The notes beneath the pieces were generated by a model. The model was not told the origin of the DNA and did no database searches. It saw only the letters and a program-made list of their open reading frames with translations. From assembly GCA_964036315.1 (NCBI GenBank), contig OZ038509.1, positions 26,286,522-26,350,521 on the forward strand: 64,000 nucleotides of DNA. Reading direction: 5' to 3'. The DNA comes from Acanthosepion esculentum (taxonomy: Eukaryota; Mollusca; Cephalopoda; Sepiida; Sepiidae). Below, piece after piece: positions 10,436-25,300 of the stretch; the stretch's first letter is position 1; every line of letters starts with the position of its first letter. Both the position numbers and the translations under genes were made by a program.

Positions 10436-10651
10436 AACCCATTGAGGTGTCGATATGCCGTAAAACAAAATAAATCGAAATCTACTACTACATTTTTATA
10501 ACATTACTGTCTGCTCTGTTGTGATCAAAATGGAAAATTTATTTGCAGTAAGGGTAATTTTCCATTTTGATCAAAGCAGAGCAGCACAGACAGACAGCAG
10601 GGTAGATTTCGGTTTATTTTGATTTATGGCATGTCAACACCTCAATGGGTT
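10436..10651. repeat. ~100-bp-arm inverted repeat (foldback)
   Basis: The left arm (10436-10540) is the reverse complement of the right arm (10556-10651), apart from small indels and substitutions, with a 15-bp spacer. Matching anchors include TGATCAAAATGGAAAA with TTTTCCATTTTGATCA, and AACCCATTGAGGTGT with ACACCTCAATGGGTT. The right arm continues into family X. It could form a long hairpin. Confidence 0.85.
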
Positions 10652-11010
10652 ATTTAATGCCGATAAATTTTTTAGGATAGGTTCGTATGAATAGAATATG
10701 TACATAGATCAGGTTTCATTGACGTATTTTTGTGAGGAGGGTTTTTGTCGAAAGTCAGATATATTGCTGGTAATTCTTTTTTTCCAAAAATGTATTGCTG
10801 GTATTTTTATTATAAAAATCTATATTTATACTTTAATAGTGTTTTGACCCGAGTATAGGGTGGGACTATTTGCCTATAGCTGGGATCCTAACAGGTGTTA
10901 CCACCTCAGGTCAGAGTGGACCTGGGAACAGCAGCAATTAAGAGGGGGGGTCAACGATCCTAAAAAACACCCGATGAGAGGTCTTGCTGCTGGATGTAGT
11001 TTATCGTCAT
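10620..11010 (+). repeat. Interspersed repeat family X, plus orientation
   Basis: Begins with the tail complement GGCATGTCAACACCTC and passes through TGTATTGCTGGTA units. It then carries the TTTGCCTATAGCTGGGATCC...GTAGTTTATCGTCATGACC blocks also seen at 38050-38235. Confidence 0.65.
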
Positions 11011-11690
11011 GACCAGGATGACATGCAGTAGTGAAAGAGTTAATATGCAAACCAGATTCGGAAAAGAGGTCGAAATAACGGATATGTAGTGTAAAGGACA
11101 ATGTGACCAGCTAGATATGGGTGTGTTCGTTCTTGGATTAGTCCGACAATCAATTTTTGAAGGAAGAAAACTGGTCATGAATTGCGTAGGAGAACTTTGA
11201 ACAGATTGAATGACGTTCAACTCAAACGTAAAAATCCTAATGCATATTTACATTACATACGAAAGGTTTGTTTCGGTGTGGGGGCATATGAATTATAAGC
11301 GTTATTTCAAATATAACGTTTTTGTTATAAAAATGTTCATAGAAAATGTCAAGTGTCTCTGAGGGAATGAAGAATGTAGGTCTTAATGAGGACCATGTTT
11401 TTTCGAATCTCAGCGACTGGAGCGAGAGAATCCCAAACAAAGAACTGTACCAAACAACAGAAATCGTATCACATGAAGACCTTCAATAGTAGCAACAACT
11501 AAAATGGATATCACATAACATGAAGGGAAATTAATGACGTAATTAATATGTTGATATTCCATACCACTTCAAACAAAATGTTACGAAGGAAACCTCCATC
11601 AATACTGGAAAGAGCGATAACAGCTACCAGACTTGAGAAACCTGTTTTCTTAAAAAAAACGTTTCTAAGAAAAAACATAAATTTTAATCG
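11010..11690. other. No recognised feature
   Basis: Unique-looking AT-rich sequence. Short ORFs on both strands lack recognisable motifs. Confidence 0.5.
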
Positions 11691-12060
11691 AAAGAGCACT
11701 GGCTGGGAGGTCAATGAATGCTGAATGTTTCCTTATAAGGAAACGGCTAATATTAGCATTATCATTAGAGATGAGGATAACAGATAATACACTTTGATCC
11801 CATCCCAATGGTCAGGAAGTGAAGAAAAGACTTACTTGAGTAGCACTGGCTACTCGGTCAATGAATGCTGAATGTTTCCTTATAAGGAAACGCCTAATAT
11901 TACCATTAGCATTAGAGAGGAGGAGAACAGTTACTATACTTTGATTCCAGCTTGATGGCTAGAGAATGTAGAAAAACGTAACTTATGTAACACTGGCTGC
12001 TCGGTCAATGAATGTCGAATGTCTCCATATGAAGAAACATTTATACCGGGTGTAACAGCA
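11690..12060 (+). repeat. Three tandem copies of a palindrome-bearing ~150-bp repeat
   Basis: GGTCAATGAATG recurs at about 11709, 11857 and 12003, followed by the 16-bp palindrome TTTCCTTATAAGGAAA in the first two and a decayed form in the third. The same block occurs at 36725-36780 (inverted) and 40380-40430, each time beside SINE-H. Confidence 0.75.
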
Positions 12061-12304
12061 AAATTGTCCAATTCTTTGATTAAGCTTTGAACAGTTGTAT
12101 CTTAGAAATGATTAAATATATCTTACTGGAATTCTCCGGCGTTCTTATAAAACTATCGAACTGTACTTTGAGCAATAATAATGTATAATTACTCTCTAAG
12201 TTTAACAGAAGAATTGCGATGAAATCGATCATAAACGAAAATGACATGTTCATCATTTAATTAATCATAGCTAAGGATCGGAAGCTCACGAAGGATTGAA
12301 ATGA

Positions 12305-12307
<3 letters not shown>

Positions 12308-12341
<34 letters not shown>
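12308..12341. repeat. (TA)n microsatellite
   Basis: About 17 TA units. Confidence 0.95.
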
Positions 12342-12343
<2 letters not shown>

Positions 12344-12710
12344 TCTGTCACTCACCTAGCTATGGATTAAATAACAGGATGGACTGGGCTCCCACATTGG
12401 GGGAGATTTATTTTTATCATGCACCCCCATTACTGCCTTACTCCTACCCAGCAGAATGTGAATAAAGAAATGTATTTTCTTTATTTCCTGTTATGTATAA
12501 TGTTTTCCCTTTAGCACAACCGCTATTGCCCAAGGTCAGATCAACCAATGGAAAATGAGGATCCCCATTTAGGATTGACTGCAATCAAAAACCCAAACTA
12601 AGTTTCTTGGCGCATCAGTACTAATGCTGAATCATTTGTTTTCTGAAGTTTTGAGATACCGTACTTCCCAACCCTAAGCATAGATCCCAGTTCTGATTTG
12701 CCAAATTGTG

Positions 12711-12713
<3 letters not shown>

Positions 12714-12789
<76 letters not shown>
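12714..12789. repeat. (TA)n microsatellite
   Basis: About 38 uninterrupted TA units. Confidence 0.95.
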
Positions 12790-12792
<3 letters not shown>

Positions 12793-12933
12793 ACCTTTGG
12801 TTTGAGTGTCGCATGGTAGTTGTTTTAGAGATATCTTGGAGAAAAATAATCTTTGGCACCAGGAAATCTAGAATATTCCTTATAAAAATGAGTAATCAGA
12901 TAAACGTTTTTTTCGTGTTTTCTTTTACTTTTT

Positions 12934-12935
<2 letters not shown>

Positions 12936-13024
<89 letters not shown>
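12936..13024. repeat. (CA)n(TA)n compound microsatellite
   Basis: About 30 CA units pass directly into about 14 TA units, ending at the SINE-H copy that opens the satellite region. Confidence 0.95.
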
Positions 13025-13026
<2 letters not shown>

Positions 13027-13345
13027 CTGATGGTATTTACATTATTCGGACTATTGTCCTCATCTTTGTCGCCATATTTATTACAACGTTTCGGCCGCTG
13101 TACGCTCCGACCTTCTTCAGGTGGTTGGTATGTCGAACTGAACTCTTTATTTCGCTCACTGGGGTAGACTGTTCTAGTTCCACGTGCCATGTTTAATGGA
13201 TTTCAGTTATCAGTTATCTCCTGTTAATGTTTACCTCTGAAAGTTCTCCACTGCCTTAACGGGGTATTGAACTCACACTCTTAGGGCCCTGTCACTGGAT
13301 CTAACCATCACTTTTATCCTTGAGGACACATGTCACAGTGTTTAA
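13025..13345 (-). mobile_element. SINE-H, minus copy at the left edge of the satellite
   Basis: On the minus strand a tRNA-like head (GGTTAGATCCAGTGACAGG, then GAGTTCAATAC as B box) leads into a body with CACGTGGAACTAGAACAG and CTGAAGAAGG...CGGCCGAAACG. It closes with the AAAGATGAGGACAATAGTCC tail. The same family lies at 25945-26170, 32610-32955, 35520-35695, 36690-37150, 39755-39985, 40065-40330, 40470-40690 and 54945-55320. Confidence 0.75.
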
Positions 13346-13349
13346 AGGC

Positions 13350-16300
13350 GATGGTTAGATACTTCGACATCTATCTCTATTTCTGAGATGAGGTATTGTA
13401 AATATTTACATCGTTTGGGCTGCGATCCTCATCTTTATTGCCATATTCACCTTCAACATCTGTCTCTATTTCTCAGATGAGGTATTCTAACTATTTACAC
13501 TATTTACATTGTTTAGACTATTGTCCTCATCTTTATTGCCATATTCACCTTCAACATCTGTCTCTATTTCTCAGATGAGGTATTCTAACTATTTACACTA
13601 TTTACATTGTTTGGACTGCTGTCCTCATCTTTATTGCCATATTCACCTTCAACATCTGTCTCTATTTCTCAGATGAGGTATTCTAACTATTTACACTATT
13701 TACATTGTTTGGACTGTTGTCCTCATCTTTATTGCCATATTCACCTTCAACATCTGTCTCTATTTCTCAGATGAGGTATTCTAACTATTTCCATTGTTTG
13801 GACTGTTGTCCTCATCTTTATTGCCATATTCACCTTCAACATCTGTCTCTATTTCTCAGATGAGGTATTGTAACTGTTTACACTATTTACATTGTTTGGA
13901 CTGCTGTCCTCATCTTTATTGCCATATTCAACTTCAACATCTGTCTCTATTTCTCAGATGAGGTATTCTAACTATTTACACTATTTACATTGTTTGGACT
14001 GCTGTCCTCATCTTTATTGCCATATTCCCCTTCAACATCTGTCTCTATTTCTCAGATGAGGTATTCTAACTATTTACACTATTTACATTGTTCGGACTGT
14101 TGTCCTCATCTTTATTGCCATATTCACCTTCAACATCTGTCTCTATTTCTCAGATGAGGTATTCTAAATATTTACACTATTTACATTGTTTGGACTGTTG
14201 TCCTCATCTTTATTGCCATATTCAACTTCAACATCTGTCTCTATTTCTCAGATGAGGTATTCTAACTATTTACACTATTTACATTGTTTGCACTGTTGTC
14301 CTCATCTTTACTGCCATATTCACCTTCAACATCTGTCTCTATTTCTCAGATGAGGTATTCTAACTATTTACGCTATTTACATTGTTTGGACTGCTGTCCT
14401 CATCTTTATTGCCATATTCACCTTCAACATCTGTCTCTATTTCTCAGATGAGGTATTCTAACTATTTATGCTTTTTACATTGTTTGGACTGTTGTCCTCA
14501 TCTTTATTGCCATATTCACATTCCACATCTGTCTCTATTTCTCAGATGAGGTATTCTAACTATTTACGCTATTTACATTGTTTGGACTGCTGTCCTCATC
14601 TTTATTGCCATATGTCCCTTCAACATCTGTCTCTATTTCTCAGATGAGGTATTCTAACTATTTACGCTATTTACATTGTTTGGACTGTTGTCCTCATCTT
14701 TATTGCCATATTCACCTTCAACATCTGTCTCTATTTCTCAGATGAGGTATTCTAACTATTTCCATTGTTTGGACTGTTGTCCTCATCTTTATTGCCATAT
14801 TCACCTTCAACATCTGTCTCTATTTCTCAGATGAGGTATTCTAACTATTTACACTATTTACATTGTTTGGACTGCTGTCCTCATCTTTATTGCCATATTC
14901 AACTTCAACATCTGTCTCTATTTCTCAGATGAGGTATTCTAACTATTTACACTATTTACATTGTTTGGACTGTTGTCCTCATCTTTATTGCCATATTCAC
15001 CTTCAACATCTGTCTCTATTTCTCAGATGAGGTATTGTAACTATTTACACTATTACATTGTTTGGACTGCAGTCCTCATCTTTATTGCCATATTCACCTT
15101 CAACATCTGTCTCTATTTCTCAGATGAGGTATTGTAACTATTTACACTATTTACATTGTTTGCACTGTTGTCCTCATCTTTATTGCCATATTCACCTTCA
15201 ACATCTGTCTCTATTTCTCAGATGAGGTATTCTAACTATTTACACTATTTACATTTTTTGGACTGTTGTCCTCATCTTTATTGCCATATTCACCTTCAAC
15301 ATCTGTCTCTATTTCTCAGATGAGGTATTCTAACTATTTACACTATTTACATTGTTTGGACTGCTGTCCTCATCTTTATTGCCATATTCACCTTCAACAT
15401 CTGTCTCTATTTCTCAGATGAGGTATTCTAACTATTTACACTATTTACATTGTTGCGACTGTTATCCTCATCTTTATTGCCATATTCACCTCATACATCT
15501 GTCTCTATTTCTCAGATGAGGTATTCTAACTATTTACACTATTTACATTGTTTGGACAGCTGTCCTCATCTTTATTGCCATATTCACCTTCAACATCTGT
15601 CTCTATTTCTCAGATGAGGTATTCTAACTATTTACACTATTTACATTGTTTGGACTGTTGTCCTCATCTTTATTGCCATATTCACCTTCAACATCTGTCT
15701 CTATTTCTCAGATGAGGTATTCTAACTATTTACACTATTTACATTGTTTGCACTGTTGTCCTCATCTTTATTGCCATATTCACCTTCAACATCTGTCTCT
15801 ATTTCTCAGATGAGGTATTCTAACTATTTACACTATTTACATTGTTTGGACTGTCGTCCTCATCTTTATTGCCATATTCACCTTCAAAATCTGTCTCTAT
15901 TTCTCAGATGAGGTATTCTAAATATTTACAGTATTTACATTGTTTGGACTGTTGTCCTCATCTTTATTGCCATATACACCTTCAACATCTGCCTCTATTT
16001 CTCAGATGAGGTATTCTAACTATTTACACTATTTACATTGTTTGCACTGTCGTCCTCATTTTATTGCCATATTCACCTTCAACATCTGCCTCTATTCCTC
16101 AGATAAGGTATTGTAACGATTTACACTATTTACATTGTTTGGACTGTCGTCCTCATCTTTATTGCCATATTCACCTTCAACATCTGTCTCTATTTCTCAT
16201 ATGAGGTATTCTAACTATTTACACTATTTACATTGTTTGGACTGTTGTCCTCATCTTTATTGCCATATTCACCTTCAACATCTGTCTCTATTTCTCAGAT

Positions 16301-19300
16301 GAGGTATTCTAACTATTTACACTATATACATTGTTTGGACTGCTGTCCTCATCTTTATTGCCATATTCACCGTCAACATCTGTCTCTATTTCTCAGATGA
16401 GGTATTCTAACAATTTACACTATTTACATTGTTTGGACTGCTGTCCTCATCTTTATTGCCATATTAACCTTCAACATCTGTCTCTATTTCTCAGATGAGG
16501 TATTCTAACTATTTACACTATTTACATTGTTGCGACTGTTATCCTCATCTTTATTGCCATATTCACCTCATACATCTGTCTCTATTTCTCAGATGAGGTA
16601 TTCTAACTATTTACACTATTTACATTGTTTGCACTGTTGTCCTCATCTTTATTGCCATATTCACCTTCAACATCTGTCTCTATTTCTCAGATGAGGTATT
16701 CAAACTATTTATAGTATTTACATTGTTTGGACTGTTGTCCTCATCTTTATTGCCATATTCACCTTCAACATCTGTCTCTATTTCCCAGATGAGGTATTCT
16801 AACTATTTACACTATTTACATTGTTCGGACTGTTGTCCTCATCTTTATTGCCATATTCACCTTCAACATCTGTCTCTATTTCTCAGATGAGGTATTGTAA
16901 CTATTTACACTATTTACATTGTTTGGACTGTCGTCCTCATCTTTATTGCCATATTCACCTTCAACATCTGTCTCTATTTCTCAGATGAGGTATTCTAACT
17001 ATTTACACTATTTACATTGTTTGGACTGTTGTCCTCATCTTTATTGCCATATTCACCTTCAACATCTGCCTCTATTTCTCAGATGAGGTATTCTAACTAT
17101 TTACACTATTTACATTGTTTGCACTGTCGTCCTCATCTTTATTGCCATATTCACCTTCAACATCTGCCTCTTTTTCTCAGATGAGTTATTGTAACTATTT
17201 ACACTATTTACATTGTTTGGACTGTTGTCCTCATCTGTATTGCCATATTCACCTTCAACATCTGCCTCTATTTCTCAGATGAGGTATTGTAACTATTTAC
17301 ACTATTTACATTGTTTGCACTGTCGTCCTCATTTTATTGCCATATTCACCTTCAACATCTGCCTCTATTCCTCAGATAAGGTATTGTAACGATTTACACT
17401 ATTTACATTGTTTGGACTGTCGTCCTCATCTTTATTGCCATATTCACCTTCAACATCTGTCTCTATTTCTCATATGAGGTATTCTAACTATTTACACTAT
17501 TTACATTGTTTGGACTGTTGTCCTCATCTTTATTGCCATATTCACCTTCAACATCTGTCTCTATTTCTCAGATGAGGTATTCTAACTATTTACACTATAT
17601 ACATTGTTTGGACTGCTGTCCTCATCTTTATTGCCATATTCACCGTCAACATCTGTCTCTATTTCTCAGATGAGGTATTCTAACAATTTACACTATTTAC
17701 ATTGTTTGGACTGCTGTCCTCATCTTTATTGCCATATTCACCTTCAACATCTGTCTCTATTTCTCAGATGAGGTATTCTAACTATTTACACTATTTACAT
17801 TGTTGCGACTGTTATCCTCATCTTTATTGCCATATTCACCTCATACATCTGTCTCTATTTCTCAGATGAGGTATTCTAACTATTTACACTATTTACATTG
17901 TTTGCACTGTTGTCCTCATCTTTATTGCCATATTCACCTTCAACATCTGTCTCTATTTCTCAGATGAGGTATTCAAACTATTTATAGTATTTACATTGTT
18001 TGGACTGTTGTCCTCATCTTTATTGCCATATTTACCTTCAACATCTGTCTCTATTTCCCAGATGAGGTATTCTAACTATTTACACTATTTACATTGTTCG
18101 GACTGTTGTCCTCATCTTTATTGCCATATTCACCTTCAACATCTGTCTCTATTTCTCAGATGAGGTATTGTAACTATTTACATTATTTACATTGTTTGGA
18201 CTGTCGTCCTCATCTTTATTGCCATATTCACCTTCAACATCTGTCTCTATTTCTCAGATGAGGTATTCTAACTATTTACACTATTTACATTGTTTGGACT
18301 GTTGTCCTCATCTTTATTGCCATATTCACCTTCAACATCTGCCTCTATTTCTCAGATGAGGTATTCTAACTATTTACACTATTTACATTGTTTGCACTGT
18401 CGTCCTCATCTTTATTGCCATATTCACCTTCAACATCTGCCTCTTTTTCTCAGATGAGTTATTGTAACTATTTACACTATTTACATTGTTTGGACTGTTG
18501 TCCTCATCTTTATTGCCATATTCACCTTCAACATCTGCCTCTATTTCTCAGATGAGGTATTCTAACTATTTACACTATTTACATTGTTTGCACTGTCGTC
18601 CTCATCTTTATTGCCATATTCACCTTCAACATCTGCCTCTTTTTCTCAGATGAGGTATTGTAACTATTTACACTATTTACATTGTTTGGACTGTCGTCCT
18701 CATCTTTATTGCCATATTCACCTTCAACATCTGTCTCTATTTCTCAGATGAGGTATTCTAACTATTTACACTAATTACATTGTTTGGACTGTTGTCCTCA
18801 TCTTTATTGCCATATTCACCTTCAACATCTGCCTCTATTTCTCAGATGAGGTATTCTAACTATTTACAGTATTTACATTGTTTGGACTGTTGTCCTCATC
18901 TTTATTGCCATATTCACCTTCAACATCTGTCTCTATTTCTCAGATGAGGTATTCTAACTATTTACACTATTTACATTGTTTGGACTGTTGTCCTCATCTT
19001 TATTGCCATATTCACCTTCAACATCTGCCTCTATTTCTCAGATGAGGTATTCTAACTATTTACACTATTTACATTGTTTGGACTGTTGTCCTCATCTTTA
19101 TTGCCATATTCACTTCAAAAGCTGTCTCTATTTCTCAGATGAGGTATTCTAACTATTTACACTATTTACATTGTTTGGACTTCTGTCCTCATCTTTATTG
19201 CCATATTCACCTTCAACATCTGTCTCTATTTCTCAGATGAGGTATTCTAACTATTTACACTATTTCCATTGTTGCGACTGTTATCCTCATCTTTATTGCC

Positions 19301-22300
19301 ATATTCACCTCATACATCTGTCTCTATTTCTCAGATGAGGTATTCTAACTATTTACACTATTTACATTGTTTGGACAGCTGTCCTCATCTTTATTGCCAT
19401 ATTCACCTTCAACATCTGTCTCTATTTCTCAGATGAGGTATTCTAACTATTTACACTATTTACATTGTTTGCACTGTTGTCCTCATCTTTATTGCCATAT
19501 TCACCTTCAAAATCTGTCTCTATTTCTCAGATGAGGTATTCTAACTATTTACACTATTTACATTGTTTGGACTGTCGTCCTCATCTTTATTGCCATATTC
19601 ACCTTCAACATCTGTCTCTATTTCTCAGATGAGGTATTCTAAATATTTACAGTATTTACATTGTTTGGACTGTTGTCCTCATCTTTATTGCCATATTCAC
19701 CTTCAACATCTGCCTCTATTCCTCAGATGAGGTATTGTAACGATTTACACTATTTACATTGTTTGGACTCTCGTCCTCATCTTTATTGCCATATTCACCT
19801 TCAACATCTGTCTCTGTTTCTCATATGAGGTATTCTAACTATTTACACTATTTACATTGTTTGGACTGTTGTCCTCATCTTTATTGCCATATTCACCTTC
19901 AACATCTGTCTCTATTTCTCAGATGATGTATTCTAACTATTTACAGTATTTACATTGTTTGCACTGTCGTCCTCATTTTATTGCCATATTCACCTTCAAC
20001 ATCTGCCTCTATTCCTCAGATGAGGTATTCTAACTATTTACACTATTTACATTGTTTGCACTGTTGTCCTCATCTTTATTGCCATATTCACCTTCAACAT
20101 CTGTCTCTATTTCTCAGATGAGGTATTCTAACTATTTACACTATTTACATTGTTTGGACTGTTGTCCTCATCTTTATTGCCATATTCACCTTCAACATCT
20201 GTCTCTATTTCTCAGATGAGGTATTCTAACTATTTACACTATTTACATTGTTTGGACTGCTGTCCTCATCTTTATTGCCGTATTCAACATCAACATCTGT
20301 CTCTATTTCTCAGATGAGGTATTGTAACTATTTACACTATTTACATTGTTTGGACTGTCGTCCTCATCTTTATTGCCATATTCACCTTCAACATCTGTCT
20401 CTATTTCTCAGATGAGGTATTCTAACTATTTACAGTATTTACATTGTTTGGACTGTTGTCCTCATCTTTATTGCCATATTCACCTTCAACATCTGCCTCT
20501 ATTTCTCAGATGAGGTATTGTAACTATTTACACTATTTACATTGTTTGCACTGTCGTCCTCATCTTTATTGCCATATTCACCTTCAACATCTGCCTCTAT
20601 TTCTCAGATGAGGTATTCTAACTATTTACACTATTTACATTGTTTGGACTGTCGTCCTCATCTTTATTGCCATATTCACCTTCAACATCTGTCTCTATTT
20701 CTCAGATGAGGTATTCAAACTATTTATAGTATTTACATTGTTTGGACTGTTGTCCTCATCTTTATTGCCATATTCACCTTCAACATCTGTCTCTATTTCC
20801 CAGATGAGGTATTCTAACTATTTACACTATTTACATTGTTCGGACTGTTGTCCTCATCTTTATTGCCATATTCACCTTCAACATCTGTCTCTATTTCTCA
20901 GATGAGGTATTGTAACTATTTACACTATTTACATTGTTTGGACTGTCGTCCTCATCTTTATTGCCATATTCACCTTCAACATCTGTCTCTATTTCTCAGA
21001 TGAGGTATTCTAACTATTTACACTATTTACATTGTTTGGACTGTTGTCCTCATCTTTATTGCCATATTCACCTTCAACATCTGCCTCTATTTCTCAGATG
21101 AGGTATTCTAACTATTTACACTATTTACATTGTTTGCACTGTCGTCCTCATTTTATTGCCATATTCACCTTCAACATATGCCTCTATTCCTCAGATAAGG
21201 TATTGTAACGATTTACACTATTTACATTGTTTGGACTGTCGTCCTCATCTTTATTGCCATATTCACCTTCAACATCTGTCTCTATTTCTCATATGAGGTA
21301 TTCTAACTATTTACACTATTTACATTGTTTGGACTGTTGTCCTCATCTTTATTGCCATATTCACCTTCAACATCTGTCTCTATTTCTCAGATGAGGTATT
21401 CTAACTATTTACACTATATACATTGTTTGGACTGCTGTCCTCATCTTTATTGCCATATTCACCGTCAACATCTGTCTCTATTTCTCAGATGAGGTATTCT
21501 AACAATTTACACTATTTACATTGTTTGGACTGCTGTCCTCATCTTTATTGCCATATTCACCTTCAACATCTGTCTCTATTTCTCAGATGAGGTATTCTAA
21601 CTATTTACACTATTTACATTGTTGCGACTGTTATCCTCATCTTTATTGCCATATTCACCTCATACATCTGTCTCTATTTCTCAGATGAGGTATTCTAACT
21701 ATTTACACTATTTACATTGTTTGCACTGTTGTCCTCATCTTTATTGCCATATTCACCTTCAACATCTGTCTCTATTTCTCAGATGAGGTATTCAAACTAT
21801 TTATAGTATTTACATTGTTTGGACTGTTGTCCTCATCTTTATTGCCATATTTACCTTCAACATCTGTCTCTATTTCCCAGATGAGGTATTCTAACTATTT
21901 ACACTATTTACATTGTTCGGACTGTTGTCCTCATCTTTATTGCCATATTCACCTTCAACATCTGTCTCTATTTCTCAGATGAGGTATTGTAACTATTTAC
22001 ATTATTTACATTGTTTGGACTGTCGTCCTCATCTTTATTGCCATATTCACCTTCAACATCTGTCTCTATTTCTCAGATGAGGTATTCTAACTATTTACAC
22101 TATTTACATTGTTTGGACTGTTGTCCTCATCTTTATTGCCATATTCACCTTCAACATCTGCCTCTATTTCTCAGATGAGGTATTCTAACTATTTACACTA
22201 TTTACATTGTTTGCACTGTCGTCCTCATCTTTATTGCCATATTCACCTTCAACATCTGCCTCTTTTTCTCAGATGAGTTATTGTAACTATTTACACTATT

Positions 22301-25300
22301 TACATTGTTTGGACTGTTGTCCTCATCTTTATTGCCATATTCACCTTCAACATCTGCCTCTATTTCTCAGATGAGGTATTCTAACTATTTACACTATTTA
22401 CATTGTTTGCACTGTCGTCCTCATCTTTATTGCCATATTCACCTTCAACATCTGCCTCTTTTTCTCAGATGAGGTATTGTAACTATTTACACTATTTACA
22501 TTGTTTGGACTGTCGTCCTCATCTTTATTGCCATATTCACCTTCAACATCTGTCTCTATTTCTCAGATGAGGTATTCTAACTATTTACACTAATTACATT
22601 GTTTGGACTGTTGTCCTCATCTTTATTGCCATATTCACCTTCAACATCTGCCTCTATTTCTCAGATGAGGTATTCTAACTATTTACAGTATTTACATTGT
22701 TTGGACTGTTGTCCTCATCTTTATTGCCATATTCACCTTCAACATCTGTCTCTATTTCTCAGATGAGGTATTCTAACTATTTACACTATTTACATTGTTT
22801 GGACTGTTGTCCTCATCTTTATTGCCATATTCACCTTCAACATCTGCCTCTATTTCTCAGATGAGGTATTCTAACTATTTACACTATTTACATTGTTTGG
22901 ACTGTTGTCCTCATCTTTATTGCCATATTCACTTCAAAAGCTGTCTCTATTTCTCAGATGAGGTATTCTAACTATTTACACTATTTACATTGTTTGGACT
23001 TCTGTCCTCATCTTTATTGCCATATTCACCTTCAACATCTGTCTCTATTTCTCAGATGAGGTATTCTAACTATTTACACTATTTCCATTGTTGCGACTGT
23101 TATCCTCATCTTTATTGCCATATTCACCTCATACATCTGTCTCTATTTCTCAGATGAGGTATTCTAACTATTTACACTATTTACATTGTTTGGACAGCTG
23201 TCCTCATCTTTATTGCCATATTCACCTTCAACATCTGTCTCTATTTCTCAGATGAGGTATTCTAACTATTTACACTATTTACATTGTTTGCACTGTTGTC
23301 CTCATCTTTATTGCCATATTCACCTTCAAAATCTGTCTCTATTTCTCAGATGAGGTATTCTAACTATTTACACTATTTACATTGTTTGGACTGTCGTCCT
23401 CATCTTTATTGCCATATTCACCTTCAACATCTGTCTCTATTTCTCAGATGAGGTATTCTAAATATTTACAGTATTTACATTGTTTGGACTGTTGTCCTCA
23501 TCTTTATTGCCATATTCACCTTCAACATCTGCCTCTATTCCTCAGATGAGGTATTGTAACGATTTACACTATTTACATTGTTTGGACTCTCGTCCTCATC
23601 TTTATTGCCATATTCACCTTCAACATCTGTCTCTGTTTCTCATATGAGGTATTCTAACTATTTACACTATTTACATTGTTTGGACTGTTGTCCTCATCTT
23701 TATTGCCATATTCACCTTCAACATCTGTCTCTATTTCTCAGATGATGTATTCTAACTATTTACAGTATTTACATTGTTTGCACTGTCGTCCTCATTTTAT
23801 TGCCATATTCACCTTCAACATCTGCCTCTATTCCTCAGATGAGGTATTCTAACTATTTACACTATTTACATTGTTTGCACTGTTGTCCTCATCTTTATTG
23901 CCATATTCACCTTCAACATCTGTCTCTATTTCTCAGATGAGGTATTCTAACTATTTACACTATTTACATTGTTTGGACTGTTGTCCTCATCTTTATTGCC
24001 ATATTCACCTTCAACATCTGTCTCTATTTCTCAGATGAGGTATTCTAACTATTTACACTATTTACATTGTTTGGACTGCTGTCCTCATCTTTATTGCCGT
24101 ATTCAACATCAACATCTGTCTCTATTTCTCAGATGAGGTATTGTAACTATTTACACTATTTACATTGTTTGGACTGTCGTCCTCATCTTTATTGCCATAT
24201 TCACCTTCAACATCTGTCTCTATTTCTCAGATGAGGTATTCTAACTATTTACAGTATTTACATTGTTTGGACTGTTGTCCTCATCTTTATTGCCATATTC
24301 ACCTTCAACATCTGCCTCTATTTCTCAGATGAGGTATTGTAACTATTTACACTATTTACATTGTTTGCACTGTCGTCCTCATCTTTATTGCCATATTCAC
24401 CTTCAACATCTGCCTCTATTTCTCAGATGAGGTATTCTAACTATTTACACTATTTACATTGTTTGGACTGTCGTCCTCATCTTTATTGCCATATTCACCT
24501 TCAACATCTGTCTCTATTTCTCAGATGAGGTATTCAAACTATTTATAGTATTTACATTGTTTGGACTGTTGTCCTCATCTTTATTGCCATATTCACCTTC
24601 AACATCTGTCTCTATTTCCCAGATGAGGTATTCTAACTATTTACACTATTTACATTGTTCGGACTGTTGTCCTCATCTTTATTGCCATATTCACCTTCAA
24701 CATCTGTCTCTATTTCTCAGATGAGGTATTGTAACTATTTACACTATTTACATTGTTTGGACTGTCGTCCTCATCTTTATTGCCATATTCACCTTCAACA
24801 TCTGTCTCTATTTCTCAGATGAGGTATTCTAACTATTTACACTATTTACATTGTTTGGACTGTTGTCCTCATCTTTATTGCCATATTCACCTTCAACATC
24901 TGCCTCTATTTCTCAGATGAGGTATTCTAACTATTTACACTATTTACATTGTTTGCACTGTCGTCCTCATCTTTATTGCCATATTCACCTTCAACATCTG
25001 CCTCTTTTTCTCAGATGAGGTATTGTAACTATTTACACTATTTACATTGTTTGGACTGTTGTCCTCATCTTTATTGCCATATTCACCTTCAACATCTGCC
25101 TCTATTTCTCAGATGAGGTATTCTAACTATTTACACTATTTACATTGTTTGCACTGTTGTCCTCATCTTTATTGCCATATTCACCTTCAACATCTGCCTC
25201 TTTTTCTCAGATGAGGTATTGTAACTATTTACACTATTTACATTGTTTGGACTGTCGTCCTCATCTTTATTGCCATTTTCACCTTCAACATCTGTCTCTA

